64,000 nt of DNA from Sulfitobacter mediterraneus (GTDB taxonomy: Bacteria > Pseudomonadota > Alphaproteobacteria > Rhodobacterales > Rhodobacteraceae), in NCBI RefSeq assembly GCF_003054325.1, contig NZ_QBKU01000004.1, forward strand, positions 310,001 to 374,000. The letters are read 5' to 3'. The notes under the pieces were generated by a model. It was given only the letters and a program-made list of their open reading frames with translations, made no database searches and was not told the DNA's origin. The translations under genes were made by a program, and so were the position numbers. This document shows, piece by piece, positions 18,069 to 26,537 of the stretch. Position 1 is the stretch's first letter, and each line of letters starts with the position of its first letter.

Positions 18069-18593
18069 GTGAACCGCTTTACCCTCTCCATCGCCGCCGC
18101 TGCCACAGCCTTGTCCTTTGCCTCGCAAGCTTTTGCCGGGGATCAGTACATTGATGGCACCGGTTTTGCCGCCTCAGGCTATGATGTGGTTGCCTATTTC
18201 GACCTGCCGCAAAACGCTGTGGGTCAAAGCCAGCCTGCGCCCGTTGCCGGGGACAAGGACATCACCGCCGAATACAACGGGGCCAAGTTTGCCTTCTCCA
18301 GCGAGGCCAACAAGACCGCGTTTCTGGCCGATCCTGCCAAATATGCACCGCAATATGATGGTCACTGCGCTTACGGCGTGTCCAAAGGCGGCAAGGTTCC
18401 GGGCAACCCGACCCTGTGGCGGATCGTGGATGACAAGTTGTACCTGAACATCACCAAAAACGTTGTTGGTTTCTGGGAAGAAGACATTCCGGGCAACATT
18501 GATCTGGCCGAAGGCAACTGGACCAGCATCGAACCTGCGCCTGCTTCTGATCGTGCCATTCCCAAGTTCACCAGCGCCGCGCCCGTCAACTGA
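18069..18593 (+). CDS. Secreted YHS-domain protein
   Basis: 174 aa with a clear Sec signal peptide cleaved near residue 23 (ASQAFA-GDQ). The mature part is a YHS-type domain: GYDVVAYFD, KFAFSSEANKTAFLADPAKYAPQYDGHCAYGVS. YHS domains are often found in metal-trafficking proteins; the single Cys in GHCAYG could be a ligand. It starts with GTG, supported by AAAAAGGA a few bases before. The stop overlaps the rhodanese start by one base, so the two secreted or membrane-anchored products are probably made together. Confidence 0.88.
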   Translation: MNRFTLSIAAAATALSFASQAFAGDQYIDGTGFAASGYDVVAYFDLPQNAVGQSQPAPVAGDKDITAEYNGAKFAFSSEANKTAFLADPAKYAPQYDGHCAYGVSKGGKVPGNPTLWRIVDDKLYLNITKNVVGFWEEDIPGNIDLAEGNWTSIEPAPASDRAIPKFTSAAPVN

Positions 18594-19087
18594 TGCGCAG
18601 ACCCCGGCGCGATCCATCGTTTGAACCGGCGCCCCCCAAGCGGTTTCCGCGTCGGGGGTTCATGCTGGGATCGGTGGCCGGGGTCACATTAAGCGTCTTT
18701 TGGGTCGCAAGGTATTACAATATCGGGGCGGAGGTTGGCAGCGCCGACCTGTCCGCCCCGGATGCATTGGCGCAGGCCGATGCCGGACAGATCACCCTCA
18801 TTGATATTCGACGGCCCGAAGAATGGGCCGCAACGGGCATCGCACAATCTGCGGTGCCGATTGACATGCGCCGCGATGATTTTGGCGCAGCCTTGCTTGC
18901 GGCCGTGAACGGCGACAGAACGCGGCCTGTAGCCTTGATTTGTGCCCGGGGCGTGCGCTCTGCCCGGGTGGCCAAGGCGCTGCGCGAGGCCGGGTTTGAA
19001 CAGGTATTGGATGTGCCGGAGGGCATGGTAGGGTCCGGTGCAGGGCCGGGGTGGATCAGCCGCGGATTGCCGGTACGGCAACCCTGA
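18593..19087 (+). CDS. Membrane-anchored rhodanese-like protein
   Basis: 164 aa. A basic N-terminus precedes one membrane helix (about residues 22-40), then a rhodanese domain with LIDIRRPEEW and the active-site loop CARGVRS. The catalytic Cys is present, so sulfur transfer or thiosulfate/persulfide chemistry on the periplasmic side is plausible. It is coupled to the YHS-protein gene by TGATG. It ends directly against the convergent opgH gene. Confidence 0.88.
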   Translation: MRRPRRDPSFEPAPPKRFPRRGFMLGSVAGVTLSVFWVARYYNIGAEVGSADLSAPDALAQADAGQITLIDIRRPEEWAATGIAQSAVPIDMRRDDFGAALLAAVNGDRTRPVALICARGVRSARVAKALREAGFEQVLDVPEGMVGSGAGPGWISRGLPVRQP

Positions 19088-20971
19088 TCATTCTGCCGCG
19101 ATATGTTCTGCGGCCAAAATCTGATTTTTCATTTTGGACCGTGCGGCGCGGGCGCTGCGTACAATCGCTGGCTCATGCAGGGAGTTGGGGCTGTCCATGC
19201 GCAGCCCTTTCATGCCAAGGCGCGATATATTGACCGCCGATAGGGCCGACAATGGCACCGCCGCCACAAGGCTGAACACAATCGGTACCAGCCAGAGCGA
19301 TATCAACCCGGCCAACAACCCCGCGAGCAGCACCAGCCCGAGCAGGGTTTCGATCCAGTGGAATTTGATCAACGTGGTGATTGGATAGCTTTGTGCGCTG
19401 CGCTGTTGCGGGGCCCATGGTTCGGATCGGGTGAATGTGGCCCGCAGCACCGCCTTGGTTTGCTGGATCATCAGCACAGGCGCATAGGCGATAGACAGCG
19501 CCACCTCGGCCAAAACCGAGGTCAAGAAAGGCCGCCGCCCGCCAAAGCTTCGGGTCGCGGTCGGGGTGGCCGCAATGATCGCAGCGCCCGCGATTTTCGG
19601 GGCCAATAACATTGCGTACATGATCACCAGAAACACGGCACTGTCGATATGGCTCATGGCGGGGGGCCAGTCGGGGAACAGCGGATTGGCCTCGTTGAAA
19701 TAGCGGATCACGTTGGTTTCCGCGTCTTTGCCAAGCAAGGCCCAGACCACCAGCAAAACAAACCATGCGGGCGATAGAAGATAACTCACTGCCCCATGCA
19801 GCAGGTGAAACCGTGACACCGGATGCAGCCCCGCAGTGCGCAGCAATCGCAGATGTTGCAGATTACCCCGGCACCAGCGGCGGTCACGCAGAACATAGTC
19901 GATCAACGTGCCGGGGGTCTCTTCAAAACTGCCGGTGACGCGGGGCAGGAACCGCACACGCCATCCCGCACGGCGCAGCAGGCCCGCTTCGACAAAATCA
20001 TGGCTCAGGATCAAGTCGCTGCGCCCTTTGCGCCCGCGCAGATGCGGCAGGCCCGCACTTTGGGCAAAGGCTCGGGTGCGAATGATCGCATTGTGGCCCC
20101 AGTAGTTGCCTTCATTGCGTGCCCAAAGCGCCAGCCCCTCGGCCAGAAGCCAGCCATAGGCGATGTTGGAAAACTGCTGCACGCGGGCAAAGAGAGTGTT
20201 GGCCTCGATCAACATCGGAAAGCTCTGGATCAAGCCTGCCTCAGGGTCGTTCGCCAGTTCAGAGGCCAGCCGTTCAATCGCGCGGCCCGTCATCAGGCTG
20301 TCGGCGTCCAGTACCAGCATCCCCTCAAACGCCGCGCCCCAGCCGGTGATCCAATTGACCAGATTGCCAACCTTCTTGTCTGTGTTGGCGGTGCGGCGAC
20401 GATAATAGACTGGAAATTGCCTGGGCGCAGTGGCCCGCAACTGTTCAAACGCCTGCCATTCCTGCGCGGCAATGGCGTCATCCCGTGTGTCGGACAGGAT
20501 GAACAGGCTATAGCTGTGCGGCCCTTTGCGGGCGGCCAGATCATCCAGCATGGCGGCGGCATTGCCAAAAACATCCCAAGGGACTTCGTTATAGATCGGC
20601 ACCAAGAGGGCCACATCCATCGGTGTGATGGCAGCCGGGCTTCTTGTGTCAGCCGCCTGCCGTGCCAGTAGCCCAGAAATTGCCACCCCAACTGTGCTGA
20701 CCGAGAGCGTGACCCAGACAAATGTCAGGCCGATCATCATCAGCAGCGCCCACTCCAGCCCAGTCATGCCGCCGCTGGCCAGCCATCCGTAGATCCCAAT
20801 CATCAGTGCCAATGTGCCCAGACAGGCCGGCACAAACACCGCCAGACGCCAGCGCCTGTTGCCTATGGGTGCGGCGTTGCGACTGGTGGGCGCATGGGTG
20901 AAATCCTGTGCGTCCATATCCAGCGGCGCGGCGGGCGGCATGGCAAAGGGAGGGCAGGCAGGTGCCGTCAT
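19088..20971 (-). CDS. opgH: Periplasmic glucan glucosyltransferase
   Basis: 627 aa inner-membrane GT2 enzyme that polymerises UDP-glucose into the beta-1,2-glucan backbone and extrudes it. The GT-A motifs are PIYNE, DADSL, SHDFVEAGL and the RRWCRGNLQ variant of Q/RxxRW. About seven membrane helices flank the catalytic domain. The ATG at 20971 overlaps the opgG stop as ATGA. E. coli OpgH is ~850 aa; this shorter form has a reduced N-terminus. Confidence 0.95.
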   Translation of the reverse strand: MTAPACPPFAMPPAAPLDMDAQDFTHAPTSRNAAPIGNRRWRLAVFVPACLGTLALMIGIYGWLASGGMTGLEWALLMMIGLTFVWVTLSVSTVGVAISGLLARQAADTRSPAAITPMDVALLVPIYNEVPWDVFGNAAAMLDDLAARKGPHSYSLFILSDTRDDAIAAQEWQAFEQLRATAPRQFPVYYRRRTANTDKKVGNLVNWITGWGAAFEGMLVLDADSLMTGRAIERLASELANDPEAGLIQSFPMLIEANTLFARVQQFSNIAYGWLLAEGLALWARNEGNYWGHNAIIRTRAFAQSAGLPHLRGRKGRSDLILSHDFVEAGLLRRAGWRVRFLPRVTGSFEETPGTLIDYVLRDRRWCRGNLQHLRLLRTAGLHPVSRFHLLHGAVSYLLSPAWFVLLVVWALLGKDAETNVIRYFNEANPLFPDWPPAMSHIDSAVFLVIMYAMLLAPKIAGAAIIAATPTATRSFGGRRPFLTSVLAEVALSIAYAPVLMIQQTKAVLRATFTRSEPWAPQQRSAQSYPITTLIKFHWIETLLGLVLLAGLLAGLISLWLVPIVFSLVAAVPLSALSAVNISRLGMKGLRMDSPNSLHEPAIVRSARAARSKMKNQILAAEHIAAE

Positions 20972-22497
20972 GATGCGGTCCACCGATAAAGCCAAACCTC
21001 GCTTAAGGGGGCACCGTTCAGCCGCAGTTGCGCCCGGAACTCGGCCAGCGTCGCCTCGCCGGGCTCAAAGGTAAAGGCCAGACGCGGACCGCCGGTTTCG
21101 GGATTGCGCTGCACGATGCCAGAGGAAGTGTCACCGGCGCTGGACCGCAGGATAATCTCAACCGCGCTTAGGTCATCCGGCACATGGGCGGCATCTTCAA
21201 AATCAATCGCAATGATCTGCCCGCCTTCGGGACGGCCGCCCATAGCGGTGTTGAACACCCGCAGAGGCATGTCCTGTGTAGCCGCAACCGGATCCGCGCC
21301 CCAATGCAGGGTATAGCTCATCTGATGCTGAGACCCGGCCCTGAGCGGGGCAGAGGGCCGCCAATAGGCGACGATATTGTCGTAGATCTCAAGGTCTGCG
21401 GGGATCTCGACCAGAGTCACCGCTCCTTTGCCCCAATCCTCGCCCGGCGTGATCCAGACGGCGGGGCGCTTGTGATAAAGCGCCTCAAGGTCGTTGAAAT
21501 CCGAGAACTTGCGCTTGCGCTGCATCAGGCCAAAACCGCGCGGATTGTTGTCGGCAAAGGCGCTGATCTGAAGAGCGGCCGGGTTGGCCAGCGGCCTCCA
21601 GATCACCTCGCCGGCGCCATTGTGGATCAGCAGGCCGTCACTGTCATGAACCGCTGGCCGGAAATCCGAAAACCGCTGGCGCATCGTGTCGTCAAACAGG
21701 AACATAGAGGTCAACGGCGCAATGCCCAGATGGGTTATGTCGGTGCGGGCAAAAACATGGGCCTCGACCTGCATCTCCAAGACCGCGCCATGCGTGATCT
21801 CAAAGCGGTAGGCACCTGTGCAAGACGGGCTGTCGAGCAGGGCATGCAGGACGATGCTGTCACTGCCAGGTGCGGGCGTTTCCAGCCAAAAGGCGGTGAA
21901 ATCGGGAAACTCTTCGCCCATCGGATCGCCGGTTTTGAGCGCCAGCCCACGCGCGGACAACCCGTAAATCTCGCCCGTGCCAATGCCGCGGAAATAGCTG
22001 GCGCCCTGAAAAACCGCATATTCCTGAAAGATACCGGAGGTTTCAAGCTCTGCCCGCAGACGCAAACCGGAATAGCCGAGGGTCTCGTCAAGATCGACAT
22101 CGGGGAACTTGTCGGTGGTGTCAAAGACCCCCATGTCAAAGCGGACGGGCCGCGATTGGCCATCCTCCACCACATGCAGGGCGACAGCTTGGGGAAAGTA
22201 GAGACCGGGGGGAAAGACATCAACGCGCTGCGGCGCATCGCTGTTTTCCCACAGGGCGTTGCGGGCATCAAACCAGATCTTGCGGTACTGGTCATAGGTC
22301 AGGTTGCGCCAGCTTTCAGGGATCTGCGGGCGCGGGGTAAAGGGCGCGCGCGCCAATGCGCGGGCGCGGTCCAATACAGTGTCCTGATCAAACGCGGTCG
22401 CTTCGGCGGCCAGTTGCAGACCCGGCTCTTCGGCCCAGGCGGTGGCGGGCAGGGCGGCCAGCGCGGCCAGTGATTTGAGAACATCGCGGCGCAGCAT
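20968..22497 (-). CDS. opgG: Periplasmic glucan biosynthesis protein, OpgG/OpgD family
   Basis: 509 aa periplasmic protein that shapes the glucan chain. The leader MLRRDVLKSLAALAALPATAWA has a twin-arginine-like RRDVLK, so export may be by Tat as for OpgD, whereas classical OpgG uses Sec. Family blocks include YRKIWFD, RGIGTGEIYGLSARGLA and EDWGKGAVTLVEIP. The start at 22497 shares one base with the opgC stop. Product name could be OpgG or OpgD; there is only one copy here. Confidence 0.93.
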   Translation of the reverse strand: MLRRDVLKSLAALAALPATAWAEEPGLQLAAEATAFDQDTVLDRARALARAPFTPRPQIPESWRNLTYDQYRKIWFDARNALWENSDAPQRVDVFPPGLYFPQAVALHVVEDGQSRPVRFDMGVFDTTDKFPDVDLDETLGYSGLRLRAELETSGIFQEYAVFQGASYFRGIGTGEIYGLSARGLALKTGDPMGEEFPDFTAFWLETPAPGSDSIVLHALLDSPSCTGAYRFEITHGAVLEMQVEAHVFARTDITHLGIAPLTSMFLFDDTMRQRFSDFRPAVHDSDGLLIHNGAGEVIWRPLANPAALQISAFADNNPRGFGLMQRKRKFSDFNDLEALYHKRPAVWITPGEDWGKGAVTLVEIPADLEIYDNIVAYWRPSAPLRAGSQHQMSYTLHWGADPVAATQDMPLRVFNTAMGGRPEGGQIIAIDFEDAAHVPDDLSAVEIILRSSAGDTSSGIVQRNPETGGPRLAFTFEPGEATLAEFRAQLRLNGAPLSEVWLYRWTAS

Positions 22498-23753
22498 CAA
22501 GCACCCGCCTTTGCGCGCCATGGTTGGGATTTGAACCAACCCGCGCCGTAGGCCACCGCAATCAGAATTGCCGCGCCGATCAGATTGACCAGCAGGGTGG
22601 CAGCCAAACTGCGGCCCAGCACATCAAGCGCAAAACCCATGACCCGCGCCATGAACATGCTCGCAACAAATACTGCCAGTGATTGTTGCCCAACCTTGAG
22701 GATCACGGCCAAAGCGCCGGACCAGAACCGCGCCGCTGCGCCGGTGCCACGGGCCAAAAGCCGCGCACCTTTGTCGCCCGCCGCGACCCAGGCCAGATAG
22801 GCCAGCGCCAGAAAATGTGCATAGCGCAGAATGCCGAAGTCCGATTTGTTGATCAGCCCGCCGTTTGCAATCCGCCAGTCCTTGGCCCAGTCAAAGCCGA
22901 ACTCGCGCACGCCAATATTGCTGAGCGGGACATTGGCCAGCACCACAAATGCCGCTACGGCGATCAGGATCTTATGAACCGGCGGCTTGGGCAGCCAGCC
23001 GCGCATGAAGGCAAAGCCGGTGAAAAAGATCAGCTGCCAGCCAAACGGGTTGAAAAACCATGACCTGTCGGTCCAGGGCTCTGCCGGGAATTCCAGATGC
23101 AGATGTCCAAGGCCAAAGAACTCAAGCAAGGCATCCTGCGCCATCACCCAGACCAACGCAACAAAACCTGCCACCGCCCAGAGGTTGATCCGCGCCAGTG
23201 CCATCACCAGCGGCATCATGATCAGAACCACCATATACATCGGCAAAATGTCGAAATAATTCGGCACATAGCGCAGGGTCATAAAGCTGAGCAGGATGTT
23301 GGAGTTGTCCCATTTGTCACTTTCGACAAACATCATCCACAGATTCAGCTGGCCCCAATAATTGCGCCCGGTGATGTCCAGCTCTGTCAGATAAACGGTC
23401 ATCGCCAGTGTCGCAAAAAACAGCCCCACATGCGCCCAATAGACCTGCCAGACCCGGAACAGCACCCGCGCAGTGCCCAGTATCCAGCCCATCCGCACAA
23501 AGGCCCCGCCAAAGGCGATGGCGCTGGCCATTCCGGAACAGAACACAAAAATCTCGGTTGCGTCGGAGAACCCCCATCGCGCCGGTATCCAAAGGGTCAG
23601 CAGGTTGCCGGGGGTGTGGGCGATCAGGATGATGAACATCGCAATGCCCCGAAAGAAATCCAGTCGCAGATCGCGCACCCGTGTGCCGGATTGTGCGCCC
23701 AAGGCGGTCACCGGGCGGGATGGAATTTCGGATGTGGCAGCTGCAAGGCTCAT
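22497..23753 (-). CDS. opgC: Glucan succinyltransferase, OpgC family
   Basis: 418 aa integral membrane acyltransferase with about ten helices. The N-terminal block LRLDFFRGIAMFIILIAHTPGN holds the Arg and His expected in OpgC/acyltransferase 3 proteins. It adds succinyl groups to periplasmic glucans, which makes them anionic. It is first in the minus-strand operon opgC-opgG-opgH, with overlapping junctions throughout. The promoter must lie within or beyond the 29-base gap before 23783, so the TPR gene upstream may be co-transcribed. Confidence 0.92.
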   Translation of the reverse strand: MSLAAATSEIPSRPVTALGAQSGTRVRDLRLDFFRGIAMFIILIAHTPGNLLTLWIPARWGFSDATEIFVFCSGMASAIAFGGAFVRMGWILGTARVLFRVWQVYWAHVGLFFATLAMTVYLTELDITGRNYWGQLNLWMMFVESDKWDNSNILLSFMTLRYVPNYFDILPMYMVVLIMMPLVMALARINLWAVAGFVALVWVMAQDALLEFFGLGHLHLEFPAEPWTDRSWFFNPFGWQLIFFTGFAFMRGWLPKPPVHKILIAVAAFVVLANVPLSNIGVREFGFDWAKDWRIANGGLINKSDFGILRYAHFLALAYLAWVAAGDKGARLLARGTGAAARFWSGALAVILKVGQQSLAVFVASMFMARVMGFALDVLGRSLAATLLVNLIGAAILIAVAYGAGWFKSQPWRAKAGA

Positions 23754-23782
23754 AATGTTCGCTGGGTCCGCAAATCAGGTGG

Positions 23783-25132
23783 TTATTGCGCCGGGATGCG
23801 GCGGGCAGAGGACAGGCGGTCAAATCGGGTTGCGGTAAAGCGGTCCTCGTGACCGGCCCGCAGGGCAAGTCGGTCCAGCAGGATCGCTTCTGTGCCATCC
23901 AGATGGCCTGCACGCAGACCTGCGTCAATGGTCATGCGCTCAAACACATCGCGCTGGGCATGACTTCCGCCGATGCTTTGCATTTTTGGGCGGGCTTTCG
24001 CCAACAGGGTAAAGGCATCGCCATAGCGCCCCTCGGCAAAGGCGTTGAGACCCTCCAGTGCGGCAAGGCCTGGATCGGCCACGCGGGCGGCCATTTCACC
24101 GCTGTCCTTGGCATCGCGGGCAAAGCGGGCGGCCATGGCATCAGCGGCCGTGCCTTCCTTGGCGCCGGAGAGGGCCAGCATGTAATGCAGATCGGCAAAG
24201 ACAAGGCAACCGTCGTCAATGCGCGGCGCGGCCAATGCACCCAATTCATCCCAACGGGTGCCAACATCAATGCCCTCAAGCTCAAGTCGCATCAGCAGCG
24301 AAGTTGCATTGGCGATGTCGCGGTAATCGTCGGTTTTGTCGGCGCGGATCTGGCTGTCATAAAGCGTCAACGCCAGATCCAGTTGACCAAGATCCAGATG
24401 CAGCAAGGCTTTATGCCACCAGACGTGATAGCGGAAATTGTTGGACCCGTCCCAAGCGCTTTTGTGGTTTTCGATGAGGGTGATCCCAGCGCCCGGCTCG
24501 GCCCGCATATCATGCACGTGGGCAACGGCATGCAGCCCCCATGCATCATCCGGCGCATAGGTCAGACCAGCGCGGCCCGTGTGTTCGGCGCGGGCATATT
24601 CGCCGGTTTCCTCAAGCGCAAAGGCATGGCAACCCAGAACATACCCACAAAGCGGATGATCCGGCCCATGCGCAGGCAGAACACGTTCAATGGACCTGCG
24701 CATCCCGGCTGCATCCCCACGGATAAAGCGGATGGCCTGACTGGCCTTGGCCGACAATGTGTCTTGGGGTTGATCCTGCAAAGCCTTCTCAAGCGCGGCA
24801 ATCGCGCCGGTGGGGTGCATGGCCAACCATGCCTCCAGCGCATCTATCCAACAGGCCTCGCGATCAGAGATGGGGCGGGCGGCGCGGGCCGCTTTGGCAG
24901 AGGCCAGCGCCCCTTCGGCCACTGCCCACATCTCGGCGCGGCCCAGCATCAGCGAAAAAAGCCCTCTGGCCGCATGGGCCATGGCAAAATCCGGATCAGC
25001 CTCCAACGTGGCGCCCAGATGCTGCGGCGTGGCGGTGCCATGTGCCAGAAACGCCCGGATCATCGCATTCCAACTGGTGAGCGCCTCTGCACTTTGCAGT
25101 GAAACGGATGCGTTGCAAATATCGACTGTCAT
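23783..25132 (-). CDS. TTC38-like tetratricopeptide repeat protein
   Basis: 449 aa from the ATG at 25132; no signal peptide or membrane helix. Helical repeats run through the whole length. The central block VAHVHDMRAEPGAG and the WHKALLHLDLGQLD repeat closely match the signature region of the TTC38 (tetratricopeptide repeat 38) family, found in animals and many proteobacteria and without a known function. It lies 29 bases upstream of opgC on the same strand. The 25133-25316 gap before it holds no gene. Confidence 0.82.
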   Translation of the reverse strand: MTVDICNASVSLQSAEALTSWNAMIRAFLAHGTATPQHLGATLEADPDFAMAHAARGLFSLMLGRAEMWAVAEGALASAKAARAARPISDREACWIDALEAWLAMHPTGAIAALEKALQDQPQDTLSAKASQAIRFIRGDAAGMRRSIERVLPAHGPDHPLCGYVLGCHAFALEETGEYARAEHTGRAGLTYAPDDAWGLHAVAHVHDMRAEPGAGITLIENHKSAWDGSNNFRYHVWWHKALLHLDLGQLDLALTLYDSQIRADKTDDYRDIANATSLLMRLELEGIDVGTRWDELGALAAPRIDDGCLVFADLHYMLALSGAKEGTAADAMAARFARDAKDSGEMAARVADPGLAALEGLNAFAEGRYGDAFTLLAKARPKMQSIGGSHAQRDVFERMTIDAGLRAGHLDGTEAILLDRLALRAGHEDRFTATRFDRLSSARRIPAQ

Positions 25133-25316
25133 CACCGTGGCCTTCTGCGATTGCTGTTCTAAGGCAAAGGGATAGCGGGATTCTGAAAACCGATGAACGG
25201 GTCTGACGCGCGTCACACGCCAACGTGAAGCGCACCTGCGCTTTCGTGAGCGAATGTGTCAGTTGGCGGGTTTGCAGGGCGTCTTTGTGCCAGAAGGTAT
25301 GGATCTTGCCCGCGGA

Positions 25317-26537
25317 TTATCGCTGTGGATCGCCCTTTTGCGGCGCATCTGGTCCCCATGTTTCAAGCACATCACGGGTGTCTTGGCCAAATCGCGGCGG
25401 CGGGCGATTGTATTGCACCGGCGTGCGCGACAGTTTCAGAGGATTGCCCAGAAGTTGTAACATCCCGCCCGCAATCTCGGGGCGCGGCATGTCGATCACG
25501 GCGCCGCGGGCTTGGGCCTGATCCGACGACAATGCCTCGGCAATGGTGTTGATCGGGCCGCAGGGCACTTTGACAGCTTGCAAGCGCGCAAGCATATCCG
25601 CCTTCGCCTGTGTCTTCATCGCAGGTACGATCCGCGCCAAAAGAGCTGCGCGGTTTTCGATGCGGGCCAGATTGGTCTGGAACATCGGATCAGCCGCCAG
25701 ATCACCCAGCCCCAGCACATCGCAGAACCGCGCAAACTGCGCATCATTGCCGACGGCCAAAAGGATATGACCGTCGCTGCATTCAAAGGCGTCATAGGGC
25801 ACGATGTTGGGGTGCGCATTTCCGCGCCGCTCCGGCAGGGTGCCAGAGGTCAGGAAATTGGTGCCTTCGTTGATGAGCCACGCCATGGCGCTGTCCACCA
25901 AGGACAGGTCGATATGTTGGCCCTCGCCGGTTTGATCGCGGTGCCGCAAAGCGGCCAGAACCCCAATGGTGGCATACATGCCGCACATCACATCCGCGAT
26001 GCCAACACCCACTTTCATCGGGGCACCGTCAGGTTCGCCGGTGATCGACATAATCCCGCCAAACCCTTGCGCCATCAGGTCATAGCCGGGTTGATCACGG
26101 TTCGGGCCGGTCTGGCCATAGCCGGAGATCGAACAATAGATCAGCGCGGGATGCGCGGCCATCAGGCTGGCGTGATCCAACCCATATTTCCTGAGGCCAT
26201 CGGGTTTGAAATTCTCCACCACGATATCGGCACGGGCCGCGAGGTGGCGCAGGGTTTTCTGGCCATCGGCGGTAGAAATATCAACGGAGATAGAGCGTTT
26301 GTTGCGGTTTGCAGCCATGAAATAGGCCGACAAATCTGTGGGATTTCCGTCCGCATCTTTGGCGTAATTCGGGCCCCAGCCACGGGTGTCATCGCCGCCA
26401 CTGCGCGGGTTCTCCACCTTGATGACCGTTGCGCCCAGATCGCCCAGCATCTGCGTGCAGGTCGGCCCGGCCAGAATGCGGCTCAGGTCGAGGACAAAAA
26501 TACCGTCCAACGCGCCTTTCGGCTCAGATTCGGTCAT
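25317..26537 (-). CDS. Class III (CaiB/BaiF family) CoA-transferase
   Basis: 406 aa. Transfers CoA between carboxylic acids through an aspartyl-CoA. The N-terminal LDLSRILAGPTCTQMLGDLGA, the NRNKRS loop and YDLMAQGFGG (which carries the catalytic Asp) are typical of the family, which includes formyl-CoA:oxalate and succinyl-CoA:mesaconate transferases. It overlaps the upstream ThDP enzyme gene by 14 bases, so the two act together. Substrate unknown. An earlier start at 26555 is possible. Confidence 0.92.
   Translation of the reverse strand: MTESEPKGALDGIFVLDLSRILAGPTCTQMLGDLGATVIKVENPRSGGDDTRGWGPNYAKDADGNPTDLSAYFMAANRNKRSISVDISTADGQKTLRHLAARADIVVENFKPDGLRKYGLDHASLMAAHPALIYCSISGYGQTGPNRDQPGYDLMAQGFGGIMSITGEPDGAPMKVGVGIADVMCGMYATIGVLAALRHRDQTGEGQHIDLSLVDSAMAWLINEGTNFLTSGTLPERRGNAHPNIVPYDAFECSDGHILLAVGNDAQFARFCDVLGLGDLAADPMFQTNLARIENRAALLARIVPAMKTQAKADMLARLQAVKVPCGPINTIAEALSSDQAQARGAVIDMPRPEIAGGMLQLLGNPLKLSRTPVQYNRPPPRFGQDTRDVLETWGPDAPQKGDPQR

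Noticed and set aside
21184-22473. Plus-strand open frame of 429 codons opposite opgG
   Set aside because: Antisense to a gene with clear OpgG blocks and overlapping operon junctions; no start signal.
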